From: Caulobacter vibrioides | GTDB taxonomy: Bacteria > Pseudomonadota > Alphaproteobacteria > Caulobacterales > Caulobacteraceae | DNA: 38,048 nucleotides | Direction of reading: 5' to 3' | Assembly: GCA_001449105.1 (NCBI GenBank) | Contig: LNIY01000099.1 | Location: forward strand, 1 to 38,048 | Shown: positions 7,064 to 15,268 of the stretch, one piece after another | How the letters are laid out: every line of letters begins with the position of its first letter | Position numbering within the stretch: the stretch's first letter is position 1 | Notes under the pieces: model-generated | Databases searched by the model: none | What the model saw: the letters and a program-made list of their open reading frames with translations, nothing else | What the model was told of the DNA's origin: nothing | Made by a program: the position numbers and the translations under genes

Positions 7064-7581
7064 GCGGCGCGATCGAGGCTTCCGGATCCGGAGACGCCGC
7101 CCCCGCGCCGCCGCCGCGCCTGCCCTTCGTCGTCAGGCCTTCCGCGCTGAAGAACTGGATCAGCACGGCCGTGTTCGCCGTCGTCACCTGCGTGATGCTG
7201 CTGTTCACCTCGCCGGCCCTGCGCGAGATCGGAATCTGGTTCGTCGGGGCCGGCGTCGCCTTTTCCTGCCTGTGCAACCTGCTGGGCGGCCTGGATCGCC
7301 GTCCTCGCCTGATCCTTGAGCGGGAAGGCCTGCGCTGGCGCCCCCACCTGTGGACGCCGCTGCGCTTCTCGCCCTGGAGCCGCGTGCGCGCCGCCGGCCA
7401 TCGCGACAACCCGCGCAATCACGACGACGGCTGGCTGGAGCTCGACATCTCCGGCGTCGAGGACGTCAAGGCTGAACGGATCTCGATCCGCATCAGCGGC
7501 CAGAACGCCTGGGGCGAGGACCTGCCGGACATGATCCGCGCCCTGGCCCCGCACGTCCGGCTGTTGGACTTCGACGACTGA
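7060..7581 (+). CDS. Two-helix membrane protein with a PH-like cytosolic domain (second paralogue)
   Basis: The 173-residue protein starts at ATG 7060, overlapping the preceding stop (ATGA). After a Pro/Ala-rich head it has two membrane spans (about residues 34-50 and 56-74). A soluble domain follows with PRLILEREGLRWRP, then FSPWSRVRAAGHRD, and a C-terminal helix. It mirrors the preceding protein and is the last member of the run of overlapping genes that begins at 4198. A shared role with the transpeptidase in the cell envelope is possible but only inferred from position. Confidence 0.75.
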   Translation: MSGAIEASGSGDAAPAPPPRLPFVVRPSALKNWISTAVFAVVTCVMLLFTSPALREIGIWFVGAGVAFSCLCNLLGGLDRRPRLILEREGLRWRPHLWTPLRFSPWSRVRAAGHRDNPRNHDDGWLELDISGVEDVKAERISIRISGQNAWGEDLPDMIRALAPHVRLLDFDD

Positions 7582-7645
7582 GCGCCTTGACCGCAAGGGC
7601 GGCGCGGTTCTGGATGCGCGCGCCCAAAGACGCCCGAGAGCTCCC

Positions 7646-8329
7646 ATGACCGAGACCATCACCCTGACCTCCGCCATCGACGGCTTCGCGTTCACCGCCG
7701 GCCACGTCCAGCCGGAAGGTCCGCGCAAGGGCGGCGTGGTGGTGATCCAGGAGATTTTCGGCCTCGACCAGTACGTCCAGGCGGATCTCGCCCGCTGGGC
7801 GGCGCGCGGCTACGAGGCGATCGCCCCGTCGCTGTTCGACCGCGTCACCCCCGGCTATGTCGCCGAGCACGATCCGGAAGGCTTCCAGAACGGCGTCGCG
7901 GCCGTCGGCAAGGTGGGCATGCCGGCTATGCTGTCGGACATCCAGGCCTGCATCGACGCCCTCAAGGACAAGGGCCCGGTGTTCGCCGTCGGCTACTGCA
8001 TGGGCGGCTCGCTGGTGTGGCTGGCGGCCTCGAAGCTGGAAGGCCTGGCGGCCGGCTCGGCCTATTACGGCAGCCAGATCGCCGCCAACGCCGCCCTGCC
8101 GCTGAACTGCCCGGTGATCGTCCACCTGGGCGCCAAGGACGCCCACATCCCGGCCGAACAGGCCAAGGCCGCCATCTGGACGTCCCACCCTGAGCTGGGG
8201 GTCTATGTCTACGAGGCCAGCGGCCACGGCTTCAACAACGACGGCCGCCCCGACAGCGATCTGGCCGACGCCGAGCTGGCCCGCCAGCGCACGGTGGAAC
8301 TGTTCGAGGCGAATGGAGCCGGCGCATGA
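7646..8329 (+). CDS. Dienelactone hydrolase family protein
   Basis: The 227-residue alpha/beta hydrolase has the dienelactone-hydrolase triad: Cys118 in GYCMGG, Asp165 in GAKDAHIP and His194 in SGHGFN. It also has Glu36 in VIQEIFGL, the residue that keeps the nucleophilic cysteine in its resting state. Members hydrolyse dienelactones from chloroaromatic breakdown or other small esters and lactones. No ring-cleavage genes lie nearby, so the natural substrate is open. It has no signal peptide. The stop overlaps the next ATG (ATGA), giving a coupled tandem pair. Confidence 0.92.
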   Translation: MTETITLTSAIDGFAFTAGHVQPEGPRKGGVVVIQEIFGLDQYVQADLARWAARGYEAIAPSLFDRVTPGYVAEHDPEGFQNGVAAVGKVGMPAMLSDIQACIDALKDKGPVFAVGYCMGGSLVWLAASKLEGLAAGSAYYGSQIAANAALPLNCPVIVHLGAKDAHIPAEQAKAAIWTSHPELGVYVYEASGHGFNNDGRPDSDLADAELARQRTVELFEANGAGA

Positions 8330-9009
8330 CCACCGGGACCCGCATCGCGCTCTGCGACCGCGACGGCGGTCCGCTGTCGGCCTTCCATGTCAAGCCGGGC
8401 GAGGCCCGGCGCGGCGGCCTCGTCGTGCTGCACGCCATCTGGGGGATCACCCCGCACATCCGCGAGTTCAGCGAAAGCCTGGCCGAGCACGGCTACGAGG
8501 TGATCGCCCCCGACCTGCTCGACAGCGCCGACGCCCCCTGGCCCGAACTCAACACCGACCCTTCGATCCTCGACCAGCGCATGGCGCTCGGCGAACAGGC
8601 CGGCTGGGGCGCGGCCAGCGTGCCGCGCGTGCAGGCCGCCATCGACGCCCTGGAGGGGCCGGTGTTCGTCCTGGGCTTCTGCTTCGGCGGCACCACCGCC
8701 TGGCTGACCTCGACCCGGGCCCACGGCGTGGCGGCGGTCTCGTGCTTCTACGGCGGCGACATCGTACGCTACCTGGACGAGACGCCGAAGGTCCCCACCA
8801 TCCTGCATTTCGGCAAGACCGACGAGATGATCCCGCCGGCCGACGTGGCGGCGATCGAGGACGCTCACCCTGACCTGCCGATCCATCAGTACGACGCCGG
8901 CCATGCCTTCGTGGCGCCCAGCGGCCACCATGCCGACAGCGCCCGCCTGTCGATGCTGCGCACGCTGCAGCTCTTCCAGCGCTCGGGCGGAAGCAAGGGC
9001 GAGGCCTGA
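8326..9009 (+). CDS. Dienelactone hydrolase family protein, second copy with altered pocket
   Basis: This 227-residue protein has the same length and fold as its upstream neighbour. It keeps Cys119 (GFCFGG), Asp166 (GKTDEMIP) and His193 (AGHAF). At the place of the conserved glutamate that contacts the cysteine (QEIFG in the neighbour) it reads HAIWG, so that glutamate is replaced by alanine. The enzyme is therefore likely to differ in activation or substrate. The sequence has diverged widely from the neighbour, so the duplication is old. It is translationally coupled to the first gene and converges on a minus-strand gene that starts its stop only four bases away. Confidence 0.9.
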   Translation: MTTGTRIALCDRDGGPLSAFHVKPGEARRGGLVVLHAIWGITPHIREFSESLAEHGYEVIAPDLLDSADAPWPELNTDPSILDQRMALGEQAGWGAASVPRVQAAIDALEGPVFVLGFCFGGTTAWLTSTRAHGVAAVSCFYGGDIVRYLDETPKVPTILHFGKTDEMIPPADVAAIEDAHPDLPIHQYDAGHAFVAPSGHHADSARLSMLRTLQLFQRSGGSKGEA

Positions 9010-9013
9010 GGCC

Positions 9014-9901
9014 TCAGATCGCCAGCTTGGTCTTGAGCTGCTCGACGCAAATCTCGCTCCGGCTGGCGATAAGCGCCTTGAGGCCCTCGGCGCCGTTGGC
9101 GAGCAGCGCCGTGCGCGAGACGTCGTCGGGCGTGCTGTAGGCTTTCACCTTGCATTTGGCCTTGGCCACGACCTGGCCGCTGGAGGCGTCGAACACCTTC
9201 GCCTTGGCCCTATAGGCGAGATCGACACGGGAAGGGGCCAGATAGAAACGCTGCATGTACATGGCGGGTTCTATTTCCACCACGTAGGCCGCGCGCCCCA
9301 CCTGCGGGTCGCCGCTCGATAGGGGCCGTTTATCCGGCCTTTCCGGCAGGGGCTGCCGGACGAGATGGCCATCGTTCGCCGCCGCGAACGACACGGCGAT
9401 CTTTCGGGCCATGGCGCCGGACGGATCATCGATCCCGTAGTTCCGGACGACGTCCCGACCATGGGAGACGCCGATGAGGTGCGCGACGCTCACCCCCAGG
9501 ATGCCGCCGTTGGCCATGGCGATCATGGCCGTGCCGCTGCTCATGTCGTTCAGCTTGGGCGGCCCGGCCCGCAGTACATAGGCGACGCCCGGCCCTTCCA
9601 TGTTCTGGGGCGGCAGCGCGTTGTCGTCGATGGCCAGAAGCGATCCGGCGGACACCGAAGACCACGCAGAATGGGAGCGCATCTCACCCACGGGACCGGC
9701 CGCCGGCGAGGCGTAGAGCGAAGTCGTCCGCGCCAGCACGGCCGCCGTCGACGCTTCCACCGGCTTCAGGGCCGAACACGGCACCCCCGCCTCGCGGGCG
9801 TAACGGATCTGGTCGGCGCTGCAGGTTTCGGCCGCCGCGGCCGTCCCGCATGCGGCGCTCGCCGCCAGCAGCGCCAGGACTGTGATCTTGATAGGCGTCA
9901 T
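9014..9901 (-). CDS. Exported protein of unknown function
   Basis: The 295-residue product starts at ATG 9901, with a GAGAG ribosome site. It has a Sec signal peptide (ITVLALLAASAACGTAAAA). Two cysteines (ETCSADQ and VPCSAL) lie just after the signal and a third pair near the C-terminus, which suggests disulfides in the periplasm. The segment SAAC inside the signal is a poor lipobox, so I do not call it a lipoprotein. The middle is rich in small residues and Gly. An upstream in-frame start at 9943 would put 14 charged residues before the signal and is less likely. I recognise no family. Confidence 0.75.
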   Translation of the reverse strand: MTPIKITVLALLAASAACGTAAAAETCSADQIRYAREAGVPCSALKPVEASTAAVLARTTSLYASPAAGPVGEMRSHSAWSSVSAGSLLAIDDNALPPQNMEGPGVAYVLRAGPPKLNDMSSGTAMIAMANGGILGVSVAHLIGVSHGRDVVRNYGIDDPSGAMARKIAVSFAAANDGHLVRQPLPERPDKRPLSSGDPQVGRAAYVVEIEPAMYMQRFYLAPSRVDLAYRAKAKVFDASSGQVVAKAKCKVKAYSTPDDVSRTALLANGAEGLKALIASRSEICVEQLKTKLAI

Positions 9902-9990
9902 GGAATGGCTCTCTCGTTGCGCCGCGCGCAGAAGATGAGCCATCCCGGTAAACCCAAGGTATAGGTTGGAAGCCTAATTCTCGCTTCAGG

Positions 9991-10152
9991 CTAGGTCGCC
10001 TCCACCGCGTAGAAGGTGTTGAAGCCGATGAACATCGCCACGGCCAGCACGGCGATGACGATGGCGACCAGGGCCAGCACCTTGACGTGCTTGCGCTTGA
10101 CCGGCTTGGGCTGCTGGTCGGGGTGGGCGTCGGGCTTGGTGTCGAGGTCCAT
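9991..10152 (-). CDS. 53-residue single-span membrane protein
   Basis: Starting at ATG 10152, with GGAG nearby upstream, this 53-residue protein has a polar N-terminus rich in Pro, Lys and Asp (about 24 residues). One hydrophobic helix follows (VLALVAIVIAVLAVAMFIGF) and then the tail NTFYAVEAT. The charge pattern (KRKHVK before the span) predicts the N-terminus in the cytosol. Function and partner are unknown. It sits alone on the minus strand between an exported protein gene and the pao operon. Confidence 0.65.
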   Translation of the reverse strand: MDLDTKPDAHPDQQPKPVKRKHVKVLALVAIVIAVLAVAMFIGFNTFYAVEAT

Positions 10153-10400
10153 GGGGTCTCCGAAAAGGTCCGCCCTCGACAACGTCCCTCCCCCGCGATC
10201 CGCTCCGCCGCAACGCGCGAAACCCGATCTGGATTGTTGAGCAGGGCTCAACACCCCGTGCACCGCCAAGCGGCTAATACGCCGCGCCCACCGCTGTTAC
10301 GCTTCCGCGTTTTCGCTGGGCCGACACCCGCGACGAAACCGCCCGCGCGCCCGGCCGCTTTATCAGCGGACCCTAGGCGCGTGGAGGACCGGAGGATGGG

Positions 10401-11045
10401 ATGGCGATACTCGACGACCTTCAGCTTTCCAGGCGTGAAGTGATGGCCACCGGCGCCGCCGTGGGCGTGGCAGCCGCCCCGGGCGTGGCCGGCGCCGCGC
10501 CCGCCGAAGCCGCCCCCTCGATCATGAAGGTGTCCTTCACGGTCAACGGCAAGCGGCAGACCCTGGAGCTCGACACCCGCACCACCCTGCTGGACGCCCT
10601 GCGCGAGCATCTGAAGCTGACCGGCAGCAAGAAGGGCTGCGACCACGGCCAGTGCGGCGCCTGCACGGTCATCGTCGACGGCCGGCGGATCAATTCGTGC
10701 CTGTCGCTGGCGGTGATGCACGAGGGCGACGAGGTCACCACCATCGAGGGCCTGGGCACGCCGGAGAAGCTGCACCCGTTGCAGGCGGCGTTCGTCAGGC
10801 ATGACGGCTATCAGTGCGGCTACTGCACGCCGGGCCAGATCTGCTCGGCCAAGGCGGTGCTGGACGAAATCAAGGCGGGCGTGCCCAGCCACGTCACCGC
10901 CGACCTGACGGCCAAGATCCAGTTCAGCGAGGACGAGCTTCGCGAACGGATGAGCGGCAACATCTGTCGCTGCGGGGCCTATTCCAACATCGTCGCGGCC
11001 GTGGTCGAAGTCGCGGGGGGCCCTCTCCTGGGTAAAGGGGCATGA
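10401..11045 (+). CDS. paoA: Aldehyde oxidoreductase 2Fe-2S subunit (PaoA/YagT type)
   Basis: The 214-residue protein begins with a twin-arginine signal, SRREVM followed by an Ala/Gly/Val-rich span. This is how PaoA carries the folded complex to the periplasm. The plant-type 2Fe-2S site uses Cys80, 85, 88 and 100. The second 2Fe-2S site uses Cys139, 142, 189 and 191 (QCGYC and CRC). PaoA passes electrons from the molybdenum site in PaoC towards FAD in PaoB. The enzyme oxidises aldehydes, mainly aromatic ones, and serves in detoxification. The ATG follows GGAGGATGGG. The stop overlaps the paoB start by ATGA. Confidence 0.93.
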   Translation: MAILDDLQLSRREVMATGAAVGVAAAPGVAGAAPAEAAPSIMKVSFTVNGKRQTLELDTRTTLLDALREHLKLTGSKKGCDHGQCGACTVIVDGRRINSCLSLAVMHEGDEVTTIEGLGTPEKLHPLQAAFVRHDGYQCGYCTPGQICSAKAVLDEIKAGVPSHVTADLTAKIQFSEDELRERMSGNICRCGAYSNIVAAVVEVAGGPLLGKGA

Positions 11046-11992
11046 GGTCCTTCACCTACGAGCGCGCCAAGAGCCCGCGCGAAGCCGCCGCGGCCGTCGC
11101 CGCCGACCCGACCGCCCGCTTCATCGCCGGCGGCACCAACCTGCTCGACCTGATGAAGCTGGAGATCGAGACGCCGGCCCGGCTGGTCGACGTCAACGGC
11201 CTGAAGCTGGACGAGATCGCGCCGACCAAGGACGGCGGCCTGCGCATCGGGGCCCTCGTGCGCAACACCGACATGGCCGCCGACAAGCGGGTGCGCAAGG
11301 ACTACGGCGTGCTGTCGCGCGCCCTGCTGGCCGGCGCCTCGGGGCAGCTGCGCAACAAGGCCACCACCGCCGGCAACCTGCTCCAGCGCACCCGGTGCCC
11401 GTACTTCTACGACACCAACATGCCCTGCAATAAGCGCACCCCCGGCGCGGGCTGCTCGGCGATCGGCGGCTTCACCCGCACCCTGGCCGTGCTGGGCGCC
11501 AGCGAGGCCTGCATCGCCACCCACCCCAGCGACATGGCCGTGGCCCTGCGGCTGCTGGACGCCACGGTCCAGACCGTGACCCCGGACGGGACCGAGCGCT
11601 CGATCCCGATCGCCGACTTCCACCGCCTGCCGGGCGACACCCCGCAGGTGGAGACGGCCCTGGCCCGCGGCGAGCTGATCACCTCGGTCACCCTGCCCAA
11701 ACCGATCGGCGGCAGGCACACCTATCGCAAGGTGCGCGACCGGGCCTCCTACGCCTTCGCCCTGGTCTCGGTGGCCAGCGTCATCCAGAAGGACGGCTCT
11801 GGCCGCATCGCGCTGGGCGGCGTCGCCCACAAGCCCTGGCGGGTGGAGGCGGCCGAAGCCGCCCTGCCCCGCGGCGCCAAGGCGATTTCCGAGGGCCTGC
11901 TGGCCGGCGCCCGCACCACCGCCCAGAACGGGTTCAAGCTGACCCTGGCCGAGCGCGCCATCGGCGCGGCCCTGGCCGAAGCGAGGGCTTGA
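11042..11992 (+). CDS. paoB: Aldehyde oxidoreductase FAD subunit (PaoB/YagS type)
   Basis: The 316-residue protein has the FAD-binding segment [13 protein letters not shown] (from residue 28) and the CO-dehydrogenase flavoprotein C-terminal domain. A loop with Cys119, 129, 138 and 157 (RCPYFYD, PCNK, GCSA and EAC) is the extra 4Fe-4S site that distinguishes PaoB from ordinary xanthine dehydrogenase flavin subunits. It has no export signal of its own and presumably travels with PaoA. It is coupled to paoA, and its stop is four bases before the paoC ATG, with GAGG spanning the junction. Confidence 0.93.
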   Translation: MRSFTYERAKSPREAAAAVAADPTARFIAGGTNLLDLMKLEIETPARLVDVNGLKLDEIAPTKDGGLRIGALVRNTDMAADKRVRKDYGVLSRALLAGASGQLRNKATTAGNLLQRTRCPYFYDTNMPCNKRTPGAGCSAIGGFTRTLAVLGASEACIATHPSDMAVALRLLDATVQTVTPDGTERSIPIADFHRLPGDTPQVETALARGELITSVTLPKPIGGRHTYRKVRDRASYAFALVSVASVIQKDGSGRIALGGVAHKPWRVEAAEAALPRGAKAISEGLLAGARTTAQNGFKLTLAERAIGAALAEARA

Positions 11993-11996
11993 GGTC

Positions 11997-14195
11997 ATGA
12001 AGTTCGACACCCCCGCCACGACCAATCCGATCGACCAGCTCAAGGTGGTCGGCAAGCCGGTCGACCGCATCGACGGCCCGATGAAGACCACCGGCCGCGC
12101 CCCCTACGCCTACGAGCGCCACGACGCGATCCCCGACATCGCCTACGGCTATGTCGTCGGCGCCTCGATCGCCAAGGGCCGCATCGCCTCGATGGACCTC
12201 GCGCGCGCCAAGGCCGCGCCGGGCGTGCTGGCCATCGTCACCGCCGCCGAGGCCGGCAAGCTGACCAAGGGCGACTTCAACACCGCCATGCTGCTGGGCG
12301 GCCCGGAGATCGAGCACTACCACCAGGCCGTAGCCGTGGTGGTCGCCGAGACCTTCGAGCAGGCCCGCGCCGCCGCCAACCTGGTGAAGGTGGAGTACGT
12401 CCGCGCCAAGGGAACCTTCGACCTGGCCTCGGCCAAGGACGGCGCGACCAAGCCCAAGGACGGCGGTCCCGACAGCGGCGTCGGCGACTTCGAGGCGGCT
12501 TTCGCCGCCGCGCCGGTGAAGCTGGACGAGACCTACACCACCCCCGACCACGGCCATGCCATGATGGAGCCGCACGCCAGCATCGCCGCCTGGAAGGGCG
12601 ACAAGCTGAGCCTGTGGACCTCGAACCAGATGATCGCCTGGGGCGCGGGCGACGTCGCCAAGACCCTGGGCGTCCCGCGCGAGAACGTCCGCCTGATGTC
12701 GCCCTTCATCGGCGGCGGCTTCGGCGGCAAGCTGTTCGTGCGGGCCGACGCCATCCTGGCGGCCCTGGGCGCCAAGGCGGCGGGACGGCCGGTGAAGGTG
12801 GCCCTGACCCGGCCGCTGATGTTCAACAACACCACCCACCGCCCGGCCACGATCCAGCGCATCCGCATCGGGACCGACCGCGACGGCAGGATCACCGCCA
12901 TCGGCCACGAGAGCTGGTCGGGCGACCTGCCCGGCGGCGGGCCGGAGACGGCCGTGCAGCAGACCCGCCTGCTCTATGCCGGCGCCAACCGCATGACCAG
13001 GACGCGGCTGGCCGTGCTCGACCTGCCGGAGGGCAACGCCATGCGCGCCCCCGGCGAGGCCCCCGGCCTGATGGCGCTGGAAGTGGCCGTCGACGAGATG
13101 GCCGAAAAGCTGGGCATGGATCCCGTCGACTTCCGGATCCTCAACGACACCCAGGTCGATCCGGAGAAGCCCTCCCGGCCGTTCTCGCAGCGGCGGCTGA
13201 ACGAGTGCCTGCGCACCGGCGCCGACAAGTTCGGCTGGAGCCGGCGCTCCAGGACGCCCGGCCAGACCCGCGACGGCCGCTGGCTGGTCGGCATGGGCGT
13301 GGCGGCGGCCTTCCGCAACAATCTGGTCATGAAGTCGGCCGCCCGCGTGCGGCTCGAGACCAGCGGCGTCGTCACGGTCGAGACCGACATGACCGACATC
13401 GGCACCGGCAGCTACACGATCATCGCCCAGACCGCGGCCGAGATGATGGGCGTGCCGCTGACCAGCGTGAACGTGCGGCTGGGCGACTCCAGCTTCCCGG
13501 TGTCGGCCGGTTCGGGCGGCCAGTGGGGCGCCAACAGCTCGACGGCCGGGGTCTATGCCGCCTGCGTGAAGCTGCGCGAGGCGGTCGCGACCAAGCTCGG
13601 CCTCGATCCGGCGGCCGCCGAGTTCGCCGACGGCCGGGTCAAGGTCGGCAACCAGAGCCTGCCGCTGGCGCAGGCCGCCGCCGCCGGTCCGGTCACGGCC
13701 GAGGACTTCATGGAGTACGGCGACCTCACCAAAACCCACCAGCAGTCGACCTTCGGCGGCCACTTCGTCGAGGTCGGCGTCGACGCCTGGACCGCCGAGA
13801 TCCGCATCCGCCGGATGCTGGCGGTCTGCGCGGCCGGCCGGATCCTCAATCCGAAATCGGCCCGCAGCCAGGTGATCGGGGCCATGGTCATGGGCGCCGG
13901 CGCGGCGCTGATGGAAGAGCTCGTCGTCGACAAGCGCATCGGCTTCTTCGTCAACCACGACCTGGCCGGCTACGAGGTGCCCGTCCACGCCGACATTCCC
14001 CACCAGGAGGTGATCTTCCTAGACGAGACCGATCCGATGTCCTCGCCGATGAAGGCCAAGGGCGTCGGGGAACTGGGCATCTGCGGCGTCGGCGCGGCGG
14101 TGGCCAACGCCATATACAACGCCACCGGCGTGCGGGTGCGGGAATATCCGGTGACCCTGGACAAGCTGCTGGAGGGCATGCCGGTCCTGGCGTGA
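11997..14195 (+). CDS. paoC: Aldehyde oxidoreductase molybdenum subunit (PaoC/YagR type)
   Basis: The 732-residue protein is the xanthine-oxidase-family catalytic subunit. GGGFGGK (residues 239-245) contacts the molybdopterin cofactor. KGVGELG places the catalytic base at Glu692, the same number as reported for E. coli PaoC, which is also 732 residues. With PaoA and PaoB it should form the periplasmic aldehyde oxidase. The maturation factor gene paoD, which follows paoC in E. coli, is absent. A palindromic repeat begins 14 bases after the stop. Substrates are inferred to be aldehydes from family knowledge. Confidence 0.94.
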   Translation: MKFDTPATTNPIDQLKVVGKPVDRIDGPMKTTGRAPYAYERHDAIPDIAYGYVVGASIAKGRIASMDLARAKAAPGVLAIVTAAEAGKLTKGDFNTAMLLGGPEIEHYHQAVAVVVAETFEQARAAANLVKVEYVRAKGTFDLASAKDGATKPKDGGPDSGVGDFEAAFAAAPVKLDETYTTPDHGHAMMEPHASIAAWKGDKLSLWTSNQMIAWGAGDVAKTLGVPRENVRLMSPFIGGGFGGKLFVRADAILAALGAKAAGRPVKVALTRPLMFNNTTHRPATIQRIRIGTDRDGRITAIGHESWSGDLPGGGPETAVQQTRLLYAGANRMTRTRLAVLDLPEGNAMRAPGEAPGLMALEVAVDEMAEKLGMDPVDFRILNDTQVDPEKPSRPFSQRRLNECLRTGADKFGWSRRSRTPGQTRDGRWLVGMGVAAAFRNNLVMKSAARVRLETSGVVTVETDMTDIGTGSYTIIAQTAAEMMGVPLTSVNVRLGDSSFPVSAGSGGQWGANSSTAGVYAACVKLREAVATKLGLDPAAAEFADGRVKVGNQSLPLAQAAAAGPVTAEDFMEYGDLTKTHQQSTFGGHFVEVGVDAWTAEIRIRRMLAVCAAGRILNPKSARSQVIGAMVMGAGAALMEELVVDKRIGFFVNHDLAGYEVPVHADIPHQEVIFLDETDPMSSPMKAKGVGELGICGVGAAVANAIYNATGVRVREYPVTLDKLLEGMPVLA

Positions 14196-14208
14196 GGATC
14201 ATTTTCCT

Positions 14209-14347
14209 CGTCATCCCGGAAAGCCCGCAGGGCTTATCCGGGACCCAGGGGACTGGGCGCCGAGGCTGAGGTGCGCGCCGATGCAGTGCGGCGGCCCCTG
14301 GGTTCCGGCTCTACGGTCCGCTACGCGGCCCTTCGGCCGGGATGACG
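14209..14347. repeat. REP-like palindromic intergenic repeat, copy 1
   Basis: The element is bounded by perfect 11-bp inverted ends (CGTCATCCCGG / CCGGGATGACG). Inside are a short hairpin AAGCCC-GCA-GGGCTT (14221-14235) and a longer imperfect stem formed by TCCGGGACCCAGGGG and CCCCTGGGTTCCGG. The same architecture recurs at 35969-36066 with a shorter centre. It lies between paoC and the convergent LytTR gene, so it could also act as a terminator. Confidence 0.85.
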
Positions 14348-14386
14348 ATAAAAAGTAGCGGATACGCGATAGAGCAGACGCGCACC

Positions 14387-15163
14387 TCAGAACCAGCCGG
14401 CTTCCTTCAGCACCGGCGCATAGGTCCGGCTGACCGGCGCGGCGAGGCCGCAGGCGAGGCTGATCTCGCCCGCGCCGCGTCGCCAGCGCACCGCCTCCAC
14501 CGCCTCGGCCGCCACCCACCACGAGCGGTGGACGCGCCAGCCGTGAGCGCCAGCCAGCTCCTCCAGCGCGTCGGCGAAGCGCAGGGTGACCAGTTCCGCG
14601 CCGGCGTCGGTATGGACCTTCAGATAGTGGTCGTGGGCCTCGACGGCGATCAGCCGCGCCCCGCGCCGCCTGGCCGACAGCCGCCGCCGGAACGCCGCCT
14701 CGGCCTGCGGCAGCGGCGGGGCGACGATGGTCCGCGTCTCGACCCGCGCGGGCGGCCGCCGCCAGGCCAGGGCCCGCACCGCCATCACCGCCAGCGAGAT
14801 CGGCCACACCTGCCAGAGCAGCCGCAGATAGCTCGTCCAGGCGAGCGGGCCGCCCATGACCACGGCCTCCGTGGCCAGCACGAACACCGCCACCGCCGGC
14901 GTCATCGCCACCGAGACCGCCAGCACCCGCCGCCAGGTCGCGGGCATGCGCCGGTCCAGCAGCATGTCGATCGCGATGCCGATCAGCCCGCCGCCGACCA
15001 TACAGATCATCCAGTAGACATAGCGCTTCACGACCGGCGCGCGCTCGGAGGCGAACGGACCCAGAAAGCCCATCACCAGGCCGATGGCGACCAGCATCGA
15101 AAGGTCGATCGCCCATCGCCGCGCGGTCGCCCCGCCGCCTGCCCTGCCCGTCCCGCTGTCCAT
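14387..15163 (-). CDS. LytTR-type membrane transcription regulator
   Basis: The 258-residue product has an N-terminal membrane domain of four predicted helices (about residues 16-130, for example DLSMLVAIGLVMGFLGPF and YWMICMVGGGLIGIAIDMLL). A C-terminal LytTR DNA-binding domain follows (about 160-258, with LIAVEAHDHYLKVHTDAG, RFADALEEL and RVHRSWWV). Such proteins sense a membrane signal and bind direct repeats. ATG 15163 was chosen because longer in-frame extensions are low-complexity and run into the opposing gene. It is divergent from a DUF2306 membrane gene 105 bases away, and a candidate LytTR site lies between them. Confidence 0.88.
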   Translation of the reverse strand: MDSGTGRAGGGATARRWAIDLSMLVAIGLVMGFLGPFASERAPVVKRYVYWMICMVGGGLIGIAIDMLLDRRMPATWRRVLAVSVAMTPAVAVFVLATEAVVMGGPLAWTSYLRLLWQVWPISLAVMAVRALAWRRPPARVETRTIVAPPLPQAEAAFRRRLSARRRGARLIAVEAHDHYLKVHTDAGAELVTLRFADALEELAGAHGWRVHRSWWVAAEAVEAVRWRRGAGEISLACGLAAPVSRTYAPVLKEAGWF

Positions 15164-15168
15164 GCCGT

Positions 15169-15197
15169 CCCGTTCGCGCAGCCCCGGCGCCGTTCGC
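15169..15197. promoter_or_regulatory. Candidate LytTR operator (direct repeats)
   Basis: The octamer CCGTTCGC occurs twice, 20 bases apart start to start (9-mers at 15169-15177 and 15189-15197). LytTR domains bind two roughly 9-base direct repeats of the type [TA][AC][CA]GTTN[AG][TG] on the same face of the helix, usually with a 12-13 base spacer. Here the spacer is 11 and the GTT core matches. The site is in the divergent promoter region and just upstream of the LytTR start, so autoregulation plus control of the DUF2306 gene is the likely arrangement. Confidence 0.45.
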
Positions 15198-15268
15198 GAA
15201 GCAAGGCCTAGCGAGCCGCCGCCCGCCCGGCAACGAGGTTCGACGAAATCGCCAACGGGGACCTCGCC

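Noticed and set aside
10153..10400. A gene in the 248 bases before paoA
   Set aside because: Open frames there are only shadows of the minus-strand miniprotein; no ribosome site or coding bias beyond it.
11934..14003. Long antisense reading frame (689 codons) opposite paoC
   Set aside because: It mirrors a fully recognised molybdenum subunit; its Gly/Arg/His-rich composition is the usual result of high GC3 on the other strand.
14209..14347. Insertion-sequence remnant
   Set aside because: Although it has inverted ends, it encodes nothing, has no visible target duplication and recurs as a structured short repeat.
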